From contig NC_133172.1 in the NCBI RefSeq assembly GCF_040802235.1, positions 62,999,613 to 63,063,612 of the forward strand: a stretch of DNA of 64,000 nucleotides, in the 5' to 3' direction. The position numbers and the translations under genes were made by a program. The first letter of the stretch is position 1, and each line of letters opens with the position of its first letter. Below are positions 1-12,689 of the stretch, piece by piece. Under the pieces are notes generated by a model. The model was not told where the DNA came from. It saw only the letters and a list, made by a program, of their open reading frames with translations, and searched no databases. The stretch is from Manis javanica. Lineage: Eukaryota; Chordata; Mammalia; Pholidota; Manidae.

Positions 1-299
1 TCACAGCTTTAAGTGGCTACTGCAATGCATGAACATTGTACTAGAACACGAGATATAAAACAGAAGACCCAGCCACCAGCTTCTGGGAGGTTTTGCTGTA
101 ATGAAACAGGCGACCATAGGATGACATTCCTCAGATGCTTTGTGAAATGAAGCAGGGAAGGAGGGAGGCAGAGGGAAAGGGGCGGAAGGGGAAGAGAAGT
201 GAAAGCAAACCACTGTACCATATATTTTGTCCAGTTTTCCAGTTGTCGGAAGGGAAAAGGTGAACAATCTCGTTGCTGCATCGGGACTGAAAGCAGAAT

Positions 300-1140
300 T
301 CTCTCCTCTGGGGTTGAAGTATCCGAATATTTGGGAAACTTTTTGTCGTTCATTTCTAATTTAATTCATCGATTGAGATCTCTACGAGTTTGGTGCTCTC
401 AATTCCCCTTCAAATACAGCTTCTGCTGCATCCTATGAATTTTAATGTTGTATTTTGATATTCACTCAGTTCCGGATACTTCCTAATCTCCCTTACGATT
501 TCTTCCTACACCCTTGGGTTACTTAGAAGTATGTTACTTAGTTTCCAGATATTTGGAGTGTTTCCAATAATCTTTCTGGAGGGTAATTTTTTTCCTGCAA
601 CTGCTTTAATTATCTTGCCTTTTTTTAATTATCCTGCACTTTCTCTAAGATATATTTAGATATTAATTTATTATCCTGCTTGGGATGTACTGGTCTTCAT
701 GACCCTGTGGATGGCAGCTTTATCATGTCCTTGAATTTCTTACATATTCTCTTCGGGGCTGCTCCCCAGTTGCTCCTCTCCTTCGGGAGGCGTGCCGTCC
801 CTTCTTACTTCTCTGGGTCTCTTACCCTCTCTTCTCCATTCTCCTTCTGTCTCTCTGGGCTGCATTCTGGATAATTCTTTCTGATTGACCTGCTAGTTCG
901 TGGATTCTTTGCCAGCCCCATCAAATCTGCCTCAGCCATCCATATAATTTTTAATTGGGATGAGTATATTTTCAAAGGTTCTGTGTCTTTTCTCAGGTCT
1001 GCCAGGTCACTTTTATAGCTTCATGCTGCCTGCAGGTGCCATCTAGCTTTTCTTTTGTTTCCTTAAATAGAATAAGTACATTGATCAGCTTGCACTGCCC
1101 GGGTGCTGCAAGTCATCCTTAGAGAGCTGCTTGTGAATGT
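300..1140 (-). mobile_element. Old LINE-1 fragments, antisense
   Basis: The stretch around 500-600 matches the antisense of LINE-1 ORF2 (TTACTTAGAAGTATGTTACT, then TTTCCAGATATTTGG). The stretch at about 840-1120 matches another familiar antisense LINE-1/HAL1 segment (TGTCTCTCTGGGCTGCATTC). Both are heavily mutated with no long frame, so this is an ancient relic. The boundaries are approximate. Confidence 0.6.
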
Positions 1141-3999
1141 CCTCTGAGAGATTCCATCCAAATCGTCTTTTTCCAAAGCAAATTGCTTTTGCGTCAGTCA
1201 GACAACTATGGCACCGCGGGCTCTTGACATCCTGAGTCCAGATTCATGGTGTTAGGAACACCGGTCTCAGGTGTTAGGATCAACCTGGGTGATGCAGACT
1301 GAGACTGAAGTCCAGGAAAGGGCTGGGATGTGGTCACCGTCTCAGGGATCTTGCCCCCCTCCCCTGCTCGGTCCTGGGGTGCCTCCTTGCGGTTCCCAAA
1401 GGGAGCGGGATTACCTCTGTTTCAACCTTATCCTCCAGACACCGCCCTGAGGATCGCAGCTTAATCTGCAGAGGATGTCCCCTTAGATCCCACCTGCGAC
1501 CGCCTTGAGTTCGGAGGCGTTAAGGCCCCGAGGCCGTCAAGGCCAGAGTCAAAGGCAGGCAGGAGCCGGAAGCAAAATCTTCCAGTTACTACCCCCATTT
1601 CTTTTTGTTTCTACTTTCCACGTGATCTGCTTTGGCGATTCTTCATCGCTTGTCAGCTTTCTGATACCTATAAGATGATGTGTTTCAACATTTATCCAGT
1701 ATTCTTCAGCTGTTTAGAACGGGAGGACTGGTCCGAATGACCTGGGTCACCATATGACAGCACCGCCTCATTTTTTAAACGGTATCTTTCAGTGTGTAAT
1801 TAATATATACTTATTTTTAAAATTTGGAAAATACAAACAAGTCTAAGAAAGAAACCTCAACGTCACCCACAGGCTTTGCTCCCACACACAACCACTCAGC
1901 ATTCGGGGGAATTTCCTGCTGACCGGTCCTCGGCCCGGGGCCGTGCTGCGGGATCGCTCACCCGCTTCGCTCACCCGCCTCCGCTCTTGCCCTTCCGTGT
2001 CTGCTGTCACTGGATCTCAGAGGCATCACGTGGTGATCGTGGGAATCTTGTAAGTCGTCAGATGCAAAAACTGGGGAAAAGGAACACCAAACCTGAGATG
2101 ACAGCGCAGAAAAGGGTACGGAAGTCAGACGCCCGGCTGGACGTGCTCAGTGCACCCGAGGCAGCACCCTTTAACGTCACGTGGACAGCGAGTCGGTGAG
2201 CCGACTGCAAGGAAGCCACCTGTGCGCCCCTGATGGCTCAGGCCTGTTTCCCAGCAAGAGTGTCCCCTACACCTGCGCGGACACGGCCCCCACTCACTGT
2301 CCCTCCCTCAGCCATCAGAGGCACCAGACTGAAGAAAATACAGTTTGTCAAACAGGCCAGATCAGCCCCTAATGCTAACAGTTTGTAAGAAGGTAAAAAC
2401 TCCTTGACCAAATAATTGCAGATATTGATGATTCTTAAAGTGAGTCAATTTGTAAAATCCCTAGAGCATCACAGTTTTGAGCATCTGCCTCTCTGATCCC
2501 AGCTGATCCAGGTACCAGCTCCGTTTTCAGCCCAGTGACTCACAGTCAACCACTAGGGCTTATTAGTTTCAGGGAGGCAGCCCCTTAAATTCCAGCTGCC
2601 TGGCAATGCAAACAGATCCCACAGCTGAAACCTCTTAATCCTCAAGGTGGGCTTTCCTCTCACTGTTCCTCCATGAGGCTCTAACCTCAGCACCTGGGGG
2701 AGCCCAGGTGTTAACCCTTCATGGAAACTCAGCTCTGAAACGGACATTATGGATGCAGCGCTAACCACATCCTCCTATTCTTGGTCACACCAGTGAATGA
2801 TGCAATTAACATAAAATATGTGAAATACAACAAAGACTTTTACATCAGATTCTGAGGGTTGGTATGTAGTAAGAGGCACTCAGAAACTGGGCTGGAGTAT
2901 TAAGTCGTTGCCCAGTTTTTCAAAGCCATTCCAGGAATAACATTCAGGTTATCTGATTTCCAAGTAAACCAAGATTTTCACATTAGTCCATTTCCTTGAA
3001 TGGTCGTGGCAATGTGCTAGAAACTTAGTGTTATAATTATTCACATGCTGTAAACCTCTTCCCCTAGATTTTAATCTCGTTTGTTCACTTTTATATATTC
3101 AGAACAAAAATACTGCATTATTTGTTAAATGTTAACAAATTATGAATAAACAGTGAATGAATAAAGTCCCCAAATGACTCACCACGCATGGTCAGAGGAA
3201 GTGAATATTTCAGTTGGGCAAATGTTTTAATATCATATGCTATACCCAGATGATTAATTTCCAAAGACTTAGAGCCACACACTTTTGAAATAGAAACTCA
3301 AGTGCAATGAAAATGAAGATTTAGAAAGGGGAATGCAAGACCACTGGATACAGTCACAGTTGCTAGGAGGAGAAACAGCCAGGCCCGAGGCGTTCCGAGC
3401 AGGTGCAAGTCCGGTCTTGCCCATAAACGGGCCTTGATGTCCCCTTGTAGACTGGTAACTGACCCCTCACGTCCTCGGGAATGAACCGGGTGTCAGCTCC
3501 CACACGGAACCGCTTCTCCCATTTGCCTGCCTTCCTCCCTCCTTTTTATTTTTTGCTCTAGCTTGAGAAAGAAGGCCCCAGGTGGAAAAAGAGGGGAATT
3601 CTGCAGCAATGGATGGCCCCAGAAACACCGTCAGGGCCGAGAGCAAAAACACAGCATAGGTCCTTCCAGGGGACGGGTGGCGGCTGGTCTGAGGCAAGAC
3701 GGAGACCCCGTGTAACTAGGCGGCCAGGAGGACCTCATGCTCCCTCTGGCGCCTGGACCGTCCCCCGTGGGCCTCACTCGGGCCCAGAGCAGCCACGCAG
3801 AGCGTCTCCGTGTCGCTCTCCCTCAGATACCCTCCTCCCCCCACGAGCAGCCCACCGATGACTCTGTAGGAAATGTAGGCCCCTCCACATCGGGTGCCAC
3901 CAGGGAAAGGCGAAGTAAGACACAGGACGACACTACCATGCACCCCCGGAACGGCCCAAATCCAGGACACAGACGACGTGGTGGCGGGGAGGGAGCACC
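1141..3999. other. Gene-free stretch
   Basis: This is mixed sequence, AT-rich at about 2800-3300, without a recognisable gene. The part at about 1770-1870 (TTAAAATTTGGAAAATACAA) looks like an old interspersed repeat, but I cannot name it. Confidence 0.6.
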
Positions 4000-4294
4000 T
4001 CACGCGACGCGTGCATCTACCGTCACCCTCGATTCATCCCCAGGGAGCAGCACACCTGCGAGGACAGGGCTGTGAGGTCGGGACACGGCGCGTGGGGTGC
4101 CGGAAGCCAGTGCCCACCCCCCCGAAAGGAGGGCTGGGGGGTCCCTCCCCGGGGCACACGCGTGACCCCGCAGGCTCACACGGGTCCCATCACAGCCTGC
4201 GCCCCGACGGAGCGCTGTCCACGCGTCCCTGGGGGCTGCCCCGGCTTCCTCCACGGCCGGGAGCGTCCCACCTGTGTCACCACGCTGCGGCCGG

Positions 4295-4308
4295 GCAGCA
4301 GGGGGCGA
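4295..4308 (+). promoter_or_regulatory. CTCF-like motif
   Basis: GCAGCAGGGGGCGA fits the CTCF core (CCASYAGRKGGCAS) with the invariant AGGGGGC part intact and three mismatches at the edges. It points rightward, towards SLC7A5. Confidence 0.45.
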
Positions 4309-4846
4309 CAGGCGCAAGGGAAAGGGGCTTCGCCCACAGGCGCACGTGGACCCGTTCCCATTCATAAATACATTTTAAGGAGAAGGAAAAAAAGGGAAAA
4401 ACGTAACCATATTTAAAAATTACCATTCCTGCGAACTGGGCATGATCCCCCTGCCCCGGCCCCTCCTCATTTCTGACCCTTTACTGGGACGAGGACTTGG
4501 GCAGAAAGGATCAAGCGACGGGAGGTCACCGCAGACCCGGGCCTGGGGTCAGCAACAGCCGCAGCGCGTGCTTAGAGCGGCGCGGCGGTCCCAGTGGGCC
4601 ACCAGCTCCCCGTCGGGGCCGGGCGCAGGGCTCTCGGCAGGAGAAAGGGGCCTCGGGTGCGTCCCACCCCCGCCCACTGCCCCACGGCCCCACGGCCCAG
4701 AGGCCCGCCGGGGCCCCGCGCGTGGCGGGGAGCTGGGCGCCCGACCCCAGGCCGCAGCCCGCGGGGCCAGATTCCTCAGCCCCCCTCGGCTGATGCAACA
4801 CCGCCGGGAAGTTGGCTGCGGCGGAGCCCTGCGCCGCCGGCCGCGG

Positions 4847-4860
4847 CCGCCAGGGGGCGG
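4847..4860 (+). promoter_or_regulatory. CTCF-like motif
   Basis: CCGCCAGGGGGCGG matches the CTCF core at 12 of 14 positions, and both differences (G for A) are common in real sites. It points rightward and lies in the orphan CpG island. Confidence 0.55.
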
Positions 4861-5059
4861 GCTCCGCGTCCCCAGCCACGTGGTGCGGTCTTGCGTCATC
4901 CGGGCGCGGCGCCCGGGCGGAGGCACCTGCGCCTGGACGCGGCCGAGCCACCGGGGGCCGCTGGTCCGCCGGCAGCTGCCGGGCCTCCCCTGCGGGCTGG
5001 GGCCGGGGGACCGGGACAGGAGGTGGCTGGGAAGAGTGGCTGTTGGAACTCACCCCTGC

Positions 5060-7942
5060 CTCCTAGAAGAGTGCGTCAGAAGCCGCATTTGTTCTTTGCT
5101 TTTTAGGAGGGGCAGCGATATAGATTCGTTCACGGGTTTACATGGTTCACCGAGGGAGGGTGTAGGGCCCCCAGCACTGGGCACGCAGAGAGGGCACGGA
5201 AGGGAGACGGTGGAGTCTGGGACCCCCGTGCAGGCTTCTGTAATCCAGGAAGGTGCCAAGCCCCTGGCGTCACCATCGCCCCGTGTCTCAGGTGTCTATG
5301 GAAACCCATAGGTGACTGTTTCTCAATTGTTCTGAAAACAAATGGTGCAGAAAGAAGCCGCCCTCCTGCCTGCCAGGTGAGGAAAGCGATTGTTCAGGGC
5401 CGGGGGGAAGGGCCGACGTTTGCGGTCTTCTAATCATAATGGAAACCTTCAGCATTATCACCCCACCATCTAGACAAAGCACAGGGAAGGGCCAGGGCTT
5501 GCCAACCCCTGTACTGCAGACAGACTCAGCTCCCTCCCCATCAGCCTCGCCTGCTGGCCTAGTACCTGCTCAGCCATCTGAGCTGCGCACTCTCAGGCCT
5601 CCAGCCTATGCACCTGAGGCTTGGTCTGCGTTTTTTAAATCAGATTCATTTTCCTGTCTTGGAATTATTTTAAATGTGCAGAAACGTTGCAAAGATAGTT
5701 CCAGGAGGTCTCACGTGTTCATCTTTCCCAACCGTGGTAAGTCGGTCAAAATGGAGAGAGCAACTTTGGACATGGCTGGTAACTAAACTCCAGACAGACT
5801 TTATTTGGAATTGCCTGTTATTTCCGCTGATGTCCTTTGTCAGGCCCCATTCTGGGTCCCATGGAGGACCTGCCATCGCTTTAGGATGCAGCTCGCTTCT
5901 CAGGGTGTGGATCCCAAACCATACCCCTGTGACGCCAGGCCCGGGGGGCTCCACCTGCTGCTCTCTGGAGAAACATACCCGTGATGGGTAATTCCCCGTC
6001 TCCTAAATGCTCTTGGGCTACAGACAAAAATGCCCAGGAGCATTCATTTGACGTCCGTCCCCTCCATGCTGACACTGGCCTCCCTCTATCCCTGTTGGGT
6101 GCCCACTGGCCTCCTTATCTCTCTGGGTGCCCTGTTTTCATGATTCTAAGTACCAGCCATCCACTACTTGGTATTAACACGGGCCTTGCTGCCACGCTGC
6201 ACAGTTCTGAGACGTGGACATGCGGAGGGCTCTGAGGTAGGAATCACCTAGAACCTTGCGTGGTAGTAGGGAGTAAAGGTTTTTGAGAATCCCATTCCTC
6301 AGAGAGTGCCCCTCACTCCTTATGTGACTGCGGCCCCTGTGGGCCCCCAGGCTGCCTGCAAAAGCGTCCTCAGGTGCCTACCCACAGAACCTTCATGCCA
6401 GCTATGTTCCCGCGGCACCTGCCCTCCAGATTATTCCCCAAACCCCAGCTGAAGTGCTGGCACAGGAAGTCATTTGAGACTCACTTCCATGCGGCATTTA
6501 GAGGCTGGCAAGGTGAGTTCGTTACTCTAGAAAATGGAAGAGAATTTCTCTCTAAGAAAATCTTACTGAGGCCAGGCCTTCTTTAAAGTTTGTCCCCCAG
6601 CAACCCCGATGCCTTTGTCAACTGCCCCAGGTTCAACTCAAAAAGTCAAAACAAATAAATCCATTCAGAACTGGAGGTGTCTCCCACTGAGGCATCAAAG
6701 GGAATACTGAACTGTTTATCTGCTGCTTAGGAGCCACTGGACATACAGGAGCCAGAGTCACAGGGCAGTTTCCTTCAGTGTACTTCATTGTGATTGGAAA
6801 ACAAGGCCGAAGCTCTGGACTCAAAGATGTGAACTTCACAGCATTGCTTCTCTAAATCAGTGACCACGGTGAAAACCGGAATGACCTTCCAAAGCCATGA
6901 GAAGGGCCTAACGCAGACCCAGAGTTGCCCGCCCTTCAGGCGTGAGTTGGAGAAACAAGACGTTCTCCCAACCTGTGTCCCTGTTCCTCTGCCTGGGCCT
7001 GCACCTTGGGCCAGGAAAGCAGGCGATCCTTGCATACCACGAGGCTGCTGCGCCTTCAGATTTGCAAGCAGAGCCCAGGGGGATGGGGGTTGGCAGGGCG
7101 AGGTTTCAGGGCAGGGCCTGGCTCCGAGGGATTGCTCAAAAAGTGAGCCCTCCAGGCTCCGGAGGTGCGCCCAGCGCTGTGGGAGTGCCCCGTCCTTGTT
7201 GTGGGCCCACAGCCACGCCCTCTCCCTGCCCTTCCCCAGTCTCAGCAGTTACAATGAATTCCAGGATGCCAATCCTTTAGTCTTGGCCCGCATTCTTCCT
7301 CGACATGCTGGGTTTGCCGAATACCTCTGGCTTTATTTTGCAAATCAGGGAGTGGAACACAAAGAAATTAAGCCTCTGGCTTTCTTTGCTGCTGGGCCTC
7401 CAAACCCTGGAGGACTGAGGCACCGATACAGCCACAGACCCACACCGGCTCTCGCCCTCCGTTCTTCTGCTTGGCTGTCGGGTGGCTCAGTGACACCCTT
7501 TCTCCTAGGCCCCTGTGCCCCCCACCACCACATCCATTCCCACTTTCAACAACTCTGGATTCAGATGCCAGAACAACTCCTACCAGGCAGCTGCGGTGCT
7601 GGAGTTTAGCACCCAACCCAGAGACAGTGAACTTGCCCTAAAAGCCTGTGGCTGTGGATGGCGTGGGGGGCCCCGTCGGGGTAGGCTCCTGACTGCGACA
7701 GTCCACCATCACTCCAAGCCATGGGGTGTTTTTGGTGGGGGTGGGAAATGGTATTTTAAGACTGCAGTCTGGGCTCTGGGGGTACAGTGTTCCTGTGGGG
7801 TTTCTTTGACTTTGTGCTGCATCTTTGTCTCGGTTCCCCCACAACCAGAATCCTGGGACAAAAGACCTAGAATCTCTCCCTGCCACCTGCCAGCTGTGTC
7901 CCATGTCCCACATACAATAGCCTCAGGACAGGGACATCCATG
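5060..7942. other. Gene-free stretch
   Basis: Apart from the probable LINE-1 piece at 5630-5900 I see no gene, RNA or clear mobile element here. The frames are short and show no family resemblance. Confidence 0.6.
5630..5900. mobile_element. Probable LINE-1-derived fragment
   Basis: GAAACGTTGCAAAGATAGTT and AACTAAACTCCAGACAGACT, then TTATTTGGAATTGCC and CTGATGTCCTTTGTC, resemble a widespread old mammalian repeat segment that I associate with LINE-1 3' ends. I cannot name the subfamily or confirm its strand. Confidence 0.4.
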
Positions 7943-7946
7943 CCAC

Positions 7947-8852
7947 TGAGACAGGGACCATGGGGTGAGGACCTCCGGAAAGAAGCAAAGCATATTAATC
8001 ACAGAGCCGCATAACAATGTGCAAAGAAACCACGACCAAAATTCCATGCTAAACATTAAGCAAAGTCAGAATCCCGTTAATAAAGGCATGCTTCAGTGAA
8101 ATCAGTTAAAGCTTAAAAAGCCAGGAGCAACTTGGCCTGGAATGTTTGACTATTCCCCAGATAAGGAAAGTATCTCAGGATAGCGCATGTCTTTATAGTG
8201 TTAATTAATCACGTCATTGTAAGATTCACTTTAGCCTGCTAAAAGGCCCAGCTTATTTTTTTTTTTAATGTTATCCATTGCTGTTTTTCCTCCTCCATCC
8301 CCTAATCAAGTAATTTGCAACCCGGACAATTAATTTAGTGAGCAAGCCGAGACATAAACAACATAGTAAAAGCAGAAAGGATTCCATCTTAAAGCTAAGA
8401 TTGCATTTTAAAACCCAGGAAGTTTAAGAAGATTAATTTACTCTTTAGCAAACAGACAGTAACTCCGCCCACCTTGGGGGCAGGGCAGGTGGTCTTGATT
8501 GATATGCTCCCAGAGGGGAGCTGCTATCCCAGGAAGGAATCAGAGCAGTAAATTCCTTGTGTTAAGTTGACTTGGCAAAATTACCTGGAATAGAAAAGAC
8601 TTAATGTCGCAGCAAAGATGAACATTCGGGACCAGTTAACAAGTCTGCACCCCTGGCCCTTTATCACGTTCCTGAAAATCCTCAACCTCCCATAAAACCC
8701 CTAGGCTACTGGGCTTTCTTGTCTCGTCCTGGTGTGCGCCAGGAGCTATGTCCTCTCACTTTACCTCTAAATAAAAGCCTCTCCCTTGCTTTCCTACCCA
8801 GAGTGTTTGCAAAGTTCATTCTTTGACTCCGTGAACAAGAACCCCAGCATCA
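7947..8852 (+). mobile_element. Solo LTR, class I ERV-like, subfamily A
   Basis: The element starts TGAGACAGGG and ends CCCCAGCATCA. It is flanked by near-identical 4-bp sequences (CCAC at 7943 and CCAT at 8853). Near its 3' end are CATAAAACCCC (TATA-like) and AATAAAAGCC (polyadenylation signal), the usual U3-R layout. No internal retroviral genes adjoin it, so it is a solo LTR. The same subfamily recurs at 58271. Confidence 0.85.
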
Positions 8853-9589
8853 CCATGACCAGTGACCGCTGAGTTACAACTTACTGCAGGTGGCACCCCC
8901 ACTCCCCTATGTTTATTTCCATTGCGTACTCCAGCGTCCACCTCTTCAGAACACTGGATAGTCAGCGCTCCCCAGCAGGCCGGTACTGACATCTCTGTGG
9001 TCATTTGGATAAGTTGTCTGAAGCCCAGCATCTAGTAGGCACCTCCAAAGGGCTTACGGGAACCCTGGGGTTCTTGCACATGGGTGGCATTTGGACCCTG
9101 CCCTTCATACCTAAAGGTCAGTTCTGCAGGATGAGGAACCTTTGCCTGAAGTTTTCTGTCCCTGAGCACCTTTAGCATGTTACTCCCTTTACTTCTCCCA
9201 TAAAGTGCTGCTGCTGTGAAGACAGGATAATCTTTATTTATGATCTCTTATAAGTCAGGGCTCTTTTTACCAAGAGGCCCAAAGGATTTTTCTCTTTTTC
9301 TTTAAACACCAGTAATTTTACTGAATGACATTGTAGGTAAAATTGTATTATTTCCAGAATATCTTGCCTGGCTTTCTGCATCCTCAGGGATGGAGCGAAG
9401 TATGGCTTTAGTGCATCTGCCTATCAGTAGGCGTTCCTCAGGGGTGGATAAACATTCATCTGCACATCAATGGGTAATTACCTGGGCAACCAAGGGCTTA
9501 TCCGAACCTGAGAGGGGAAGGAGAGTGCTGAGTAGGACAGAGAGAGGGCGCTGGACTGCAGTATGTAAGCAATAAAAGGATTTTAAACT

Positions 9590-10259
9590 TTATTTCTCCC
9601 TTTGACTGATTTCGGTTTTAGAGGTATTTTGCCCTGGGATTTCCTCTCCCCGGACTTACAGACGTCCCGGCACTGGTTGTTCTGGGTTGATTTCCCAGGT
9701 CCGCAGTGGGCTCTCTCCATTCGTGCTGTCAAACGACTGTGTTTCAGGAAAGGTTTCTTGAATACAGAGTGTCCTATTTCTTGTTGCCTTGTTTTGGCTT
9801 TTTTATCCCCCTCCAAGACTCCTGTTACCTGTATGTTGGATCTTTCCTGCCTGTCCTCAAAAGTTCTCTGTTTCAAATCCTTTTGTGTTGTTTCCTTTCG
9901 ACTGTTGAAGTGTTTCCCCTTTTCACCCTCCCCGTGTCTCCCTGTGCTTGTTTGCTCTGTGCTGTTCCTCAGGTCATCTGCGTTTATGAAATGACTTTTT
10001 TCTTTTCTTTTGTATTATTTTCTTGAGCCTGTCACCTCATTTCTGAGTTTTATAACTTGAGGTATGGTGACAATGTTCTTTCACATGTTGTATCTTTTTC
10101 TTAAACATTTTAAGCTTATTTTGAAACAGCACGTTAGAGTTTTATTCTCTTTTTTTTTTTTTTGGAGCATCTCCTTCTGAAGCGCTTTGTTCTCTGTAAG
10201 GAATACTGTTCTGCTTAGTCTCATTGTTCTTGTAGAAACTTTGTATGGGATTTGACCTT
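9590..10259 (-). mobile_element. LINE-1/HAL1 ORF1 relic, antisense, split by the LTR at 10264
   Basis: The minus strand encodes a 97-residue frame at 9583-9876 with RQERSNIQVTGVLEG and MERAHCGPGKSTQNNQCRD. These resemble the conserved LINE-1 ORF1 segments (SNIQ..GVPEG; IERAH..P.K.NP..PTPRHI). It is a decayed retrotransposon. The sequence probably resumes after the LTR at 10759. Confidence 0.55.
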
Positions 10260-10263
10260 GACA

Positions 10264-10754
10264 TGTAAGAATAGAAATAGGTTAGCATAAGCATAGCCAT
10301 CTTAAAGGCCTAGAAGCCATTTTCTGAGTATGTGACTTAGAAAGAAAAACTGGAACTGGGTAAGGCCTTGAAAAACAAGTTAATCATGAGCACCGGGTGG
10401 TGGGCAGCTGTGACCCTTGGTCAGCTAACCTTGGTCAGTAAATCTTACATACCAAGCTTATCGTGCAGAACCTCCCTAACCATTGAGGAGTAGTCTTACC
10501 CTGCCCTTGCTTAACCCCAGGATATATGTCTTGCAAGAATAATGTATAGTTATAGAAAATTGCTATGAGTTAAGTGCTTTGAAATTGCTATATAAACCCT
10601 TGGCTCTGAGTGCTCGGGGTCCTTGTTGAGACCCGCTGCGTCGGGCTGACTTGGACCCCAACTAGTTGGCTGAATAAAGACTTTGCTTGAATTCACATCT
10701 CTATGCCTGTGTAGTTTGTTCTCTGGGGAAGCCTCGGAAGCCTGGACCCTAACA
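10264..10754 (+). mobile_element. Solo LTR, 491 bp, class I ERV-like, subfamily C
   Basis: The element begins TGTAAGAATAG and ends GGACCCTAACA, with exact 4-bp duplications GACA at 10260-10263 and 10755-10758. Inside are TATATAAACCC and GAATAAAGAC in the expected order. It interrupts an older minus-strand LINE-1-like sequence. It shows no clear similarity to the other LTRs here. Confidence 0.85.
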
Positions 10755-11129
10755 GACACTTTTCAGTTGCTTTTTATGTGAATTTAATGTTCATGAGTAT
10801 TTAGCAGGAGGCCTGACGCAAAGGAGGTTTTCCTACGTCATAGACACCACTCACCTAAAGCTCCTTGTGAAGCTGACACCCACAGTGGCCAGCCTTTGGG
10901 ACTGCTGGCTTGGGGCCCTGCCCCACTTTACCCATACCTCCCTTTTATTTGTCTCTACTGTCCCTGCCCTGATCCATCCTGCTGCCATTCCAGCAGTTCC
11001 CTTTCCGCACGGGGCTCTGTCCTGGCGGGAGGCCCTGGCTGGTCGCTGTGGGAAGCTCACAGGGGCTGGAATGGTGCAGACATGACCAGGTCGCCCTGTA
11101 TCCTCCCACTCTCATGACAGCAACCCCTT

Positions 11130-12069
11130 TGTTCGGGGGGGTCATTGCATATTGTCCTTGGTTCTTGTCCCCACCACAACAAAGAAAGGGCAGAGACATG
11201 ATAGTGAAGCAGCGTAAAAGTTTTATTTAAAATTACCTACTTAAAGAGAGAAAATGTGCAGGCAACCTCAGGGAGGAGAAGCGCCTTGAAAGGCTTAAGT
11301 TTTATTTAAAGAGAGAACGTGCACATTCAGAGAAAGGGGAGTGTGGGCTACTTCGGGGAGAAGCACACTGAAAGGTTGGGGAAAAGTTAAAGTTGCACAC
11401 TTACGCAGTGCAGGTGACCTCAGAGAGAGGTGCACACTGAAAGGTTGGTTTTTTTCAGGAATGTGACAAAGGGGTAGGGGTGTGGATGTGTTAAGTGGTC
11501 TCAAGATGTTTATCTTTGATGAGACATTAAGTCTTTTCTTATCAGTCTTCCAGGTAGTTCTGCAAAATTAACATAAGACACGTGCTGTTCTGGTCCCGTC
11601 TCATGATAGCAGCTTCCTGGTCTGGGAGCAGATCAATCAGGACCGCCTGCCCTGCCCCCAAGGTGGGCTGAGTTATTGTCTGTTTGCTCAAGAGTATGTT
11701 AAGTTACTTCTTAACTTCTTGGGTTTTTAAATGCAATTTTAGCTTTAAGGTGGAATCTTCCTGTCTTTATTACGCTGTTTGTAGCTGGGCCTTTTAGCAG
11801 GCGGGCTAAAGTAAATCTCACAATGGCGTGACCTAATTGACACAATGAAGACGTGGGCTGTGCTCAGATACTTTTCTGTATCTGGGGAATATTCAAACAT
11901 TCCAGGCCAAGTTGCTCCTGGCCTTGTGAGCATCAGCTGATTAACTCATTAACTCTGAGTCTTTTCTGGGTTTCTAGTTTTAACTGGTTAACCTTTTGAG
12001 TTCCTTCTAGTGGGCTTAACCGGCCTTGTTCTCTTCCCACCGTGCTCCTACCTATTTTCTTGCCTAACA
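11130..12069 (-). mobile_element. Solo LTR, class I ERV-like, subfamily B, with expanded internal repeats
   Basis: Read on the minus strand it starts TGTTAGGCAAG and ends with a C-run then GAACA. Exact 4-bp duplications CCTT flank it (11126-11129 and 12070-12073). It is homologous to the LTR at 24559 along its length. Between about 11220 and 11460 it carries three or more imperfect units sharing the GTGCAC and GAAAGG motifs, more than its relative. Confidence 0.85.
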
Positions 12070-12689
12070 CCTTCATCAGCTTCACCCGCTGGTCACAGAC
12101 TGGCCAGCTGCCATGCTGTCCAGCCATGCCTGGTGCTCCAGGGCCCCTGCGCTCAGGCTCATTACTCCCCACATGCACCCAGCACCCCCAGATCTGTGCC
12201 TGGCAGTGACTTGACCCCACCCACTGCAAGGTCGGGCTGTGTGGGAACACCTCAGGTCCTGGTTTTGGTGGTGGTGGTATCCGTGGATATCTTTTATTTT
12301 AAAGATGTATTGATTAATTCGTTTAAGATAGCAATGATAATCCTATGATGTATTAACATAAACAACCTATTTTTTAATGAAAAGTAACTATATTTCTTTT
12401 TAACAAAATAACACATTTAGTGAGAAGACTGGCATTGTTTTGTGTTTTCGCAAATGTCTTAATGTCTGGCTGAATAGAGGATTCTTCTACCTGCTTGTGC
12501 ATTTAATCTGTTGGCTTGTACCATGTCCTCTGTACCCTCATGAGAGTCCCTTGGGATTTTTATTTTCTAAGTCATTGTATCTGTTTTTAAGTGGGGATTT
12601 TCCAATAGTCAAAAACTATGGTGCCCCTGCCATCTTCCCAGAATCCTTCATAAGCTTCTTGGTGAGGGGAAGAGGTGAGAAATAGGTGA

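Larger units (their letters stand above)
4000..5010. promoter_or_regulatory. Isolated CpG-rich block (orphan CpG island)
   Basis: The region, especially 4500-5000, is as CpG-dense as the SLC7A5 promoter although no gene was recognised nearby. It includes runs such as GCGCGGCGCCCGGGCGG and CGCCGGCCGCGGCCGC, plus CTCF-like motifs at 4295 and 4847. Open frames here are long only because stop codons are rare in such composition. It may be the promoter of a non-coding transcript or an enhancer or insulator. Confidence 0.6.

Noticed and set aside
4442-5311. 289-residue plus-strand open frame in the orphan CpG island
   Set aside because: Several other frames in both strands are equally open here because CpG-rich DNA lacks stop codons. 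The Arg/Gly/Pro-rich product resembles nothing known.
7947-12069. A full-length provirus formed by the LTRs at 7947, 10264 and 11130
   Set aside because: They differ in subfamily or orientation, each has its own flanking duplication, and no gag, pol or env frame lies between them.
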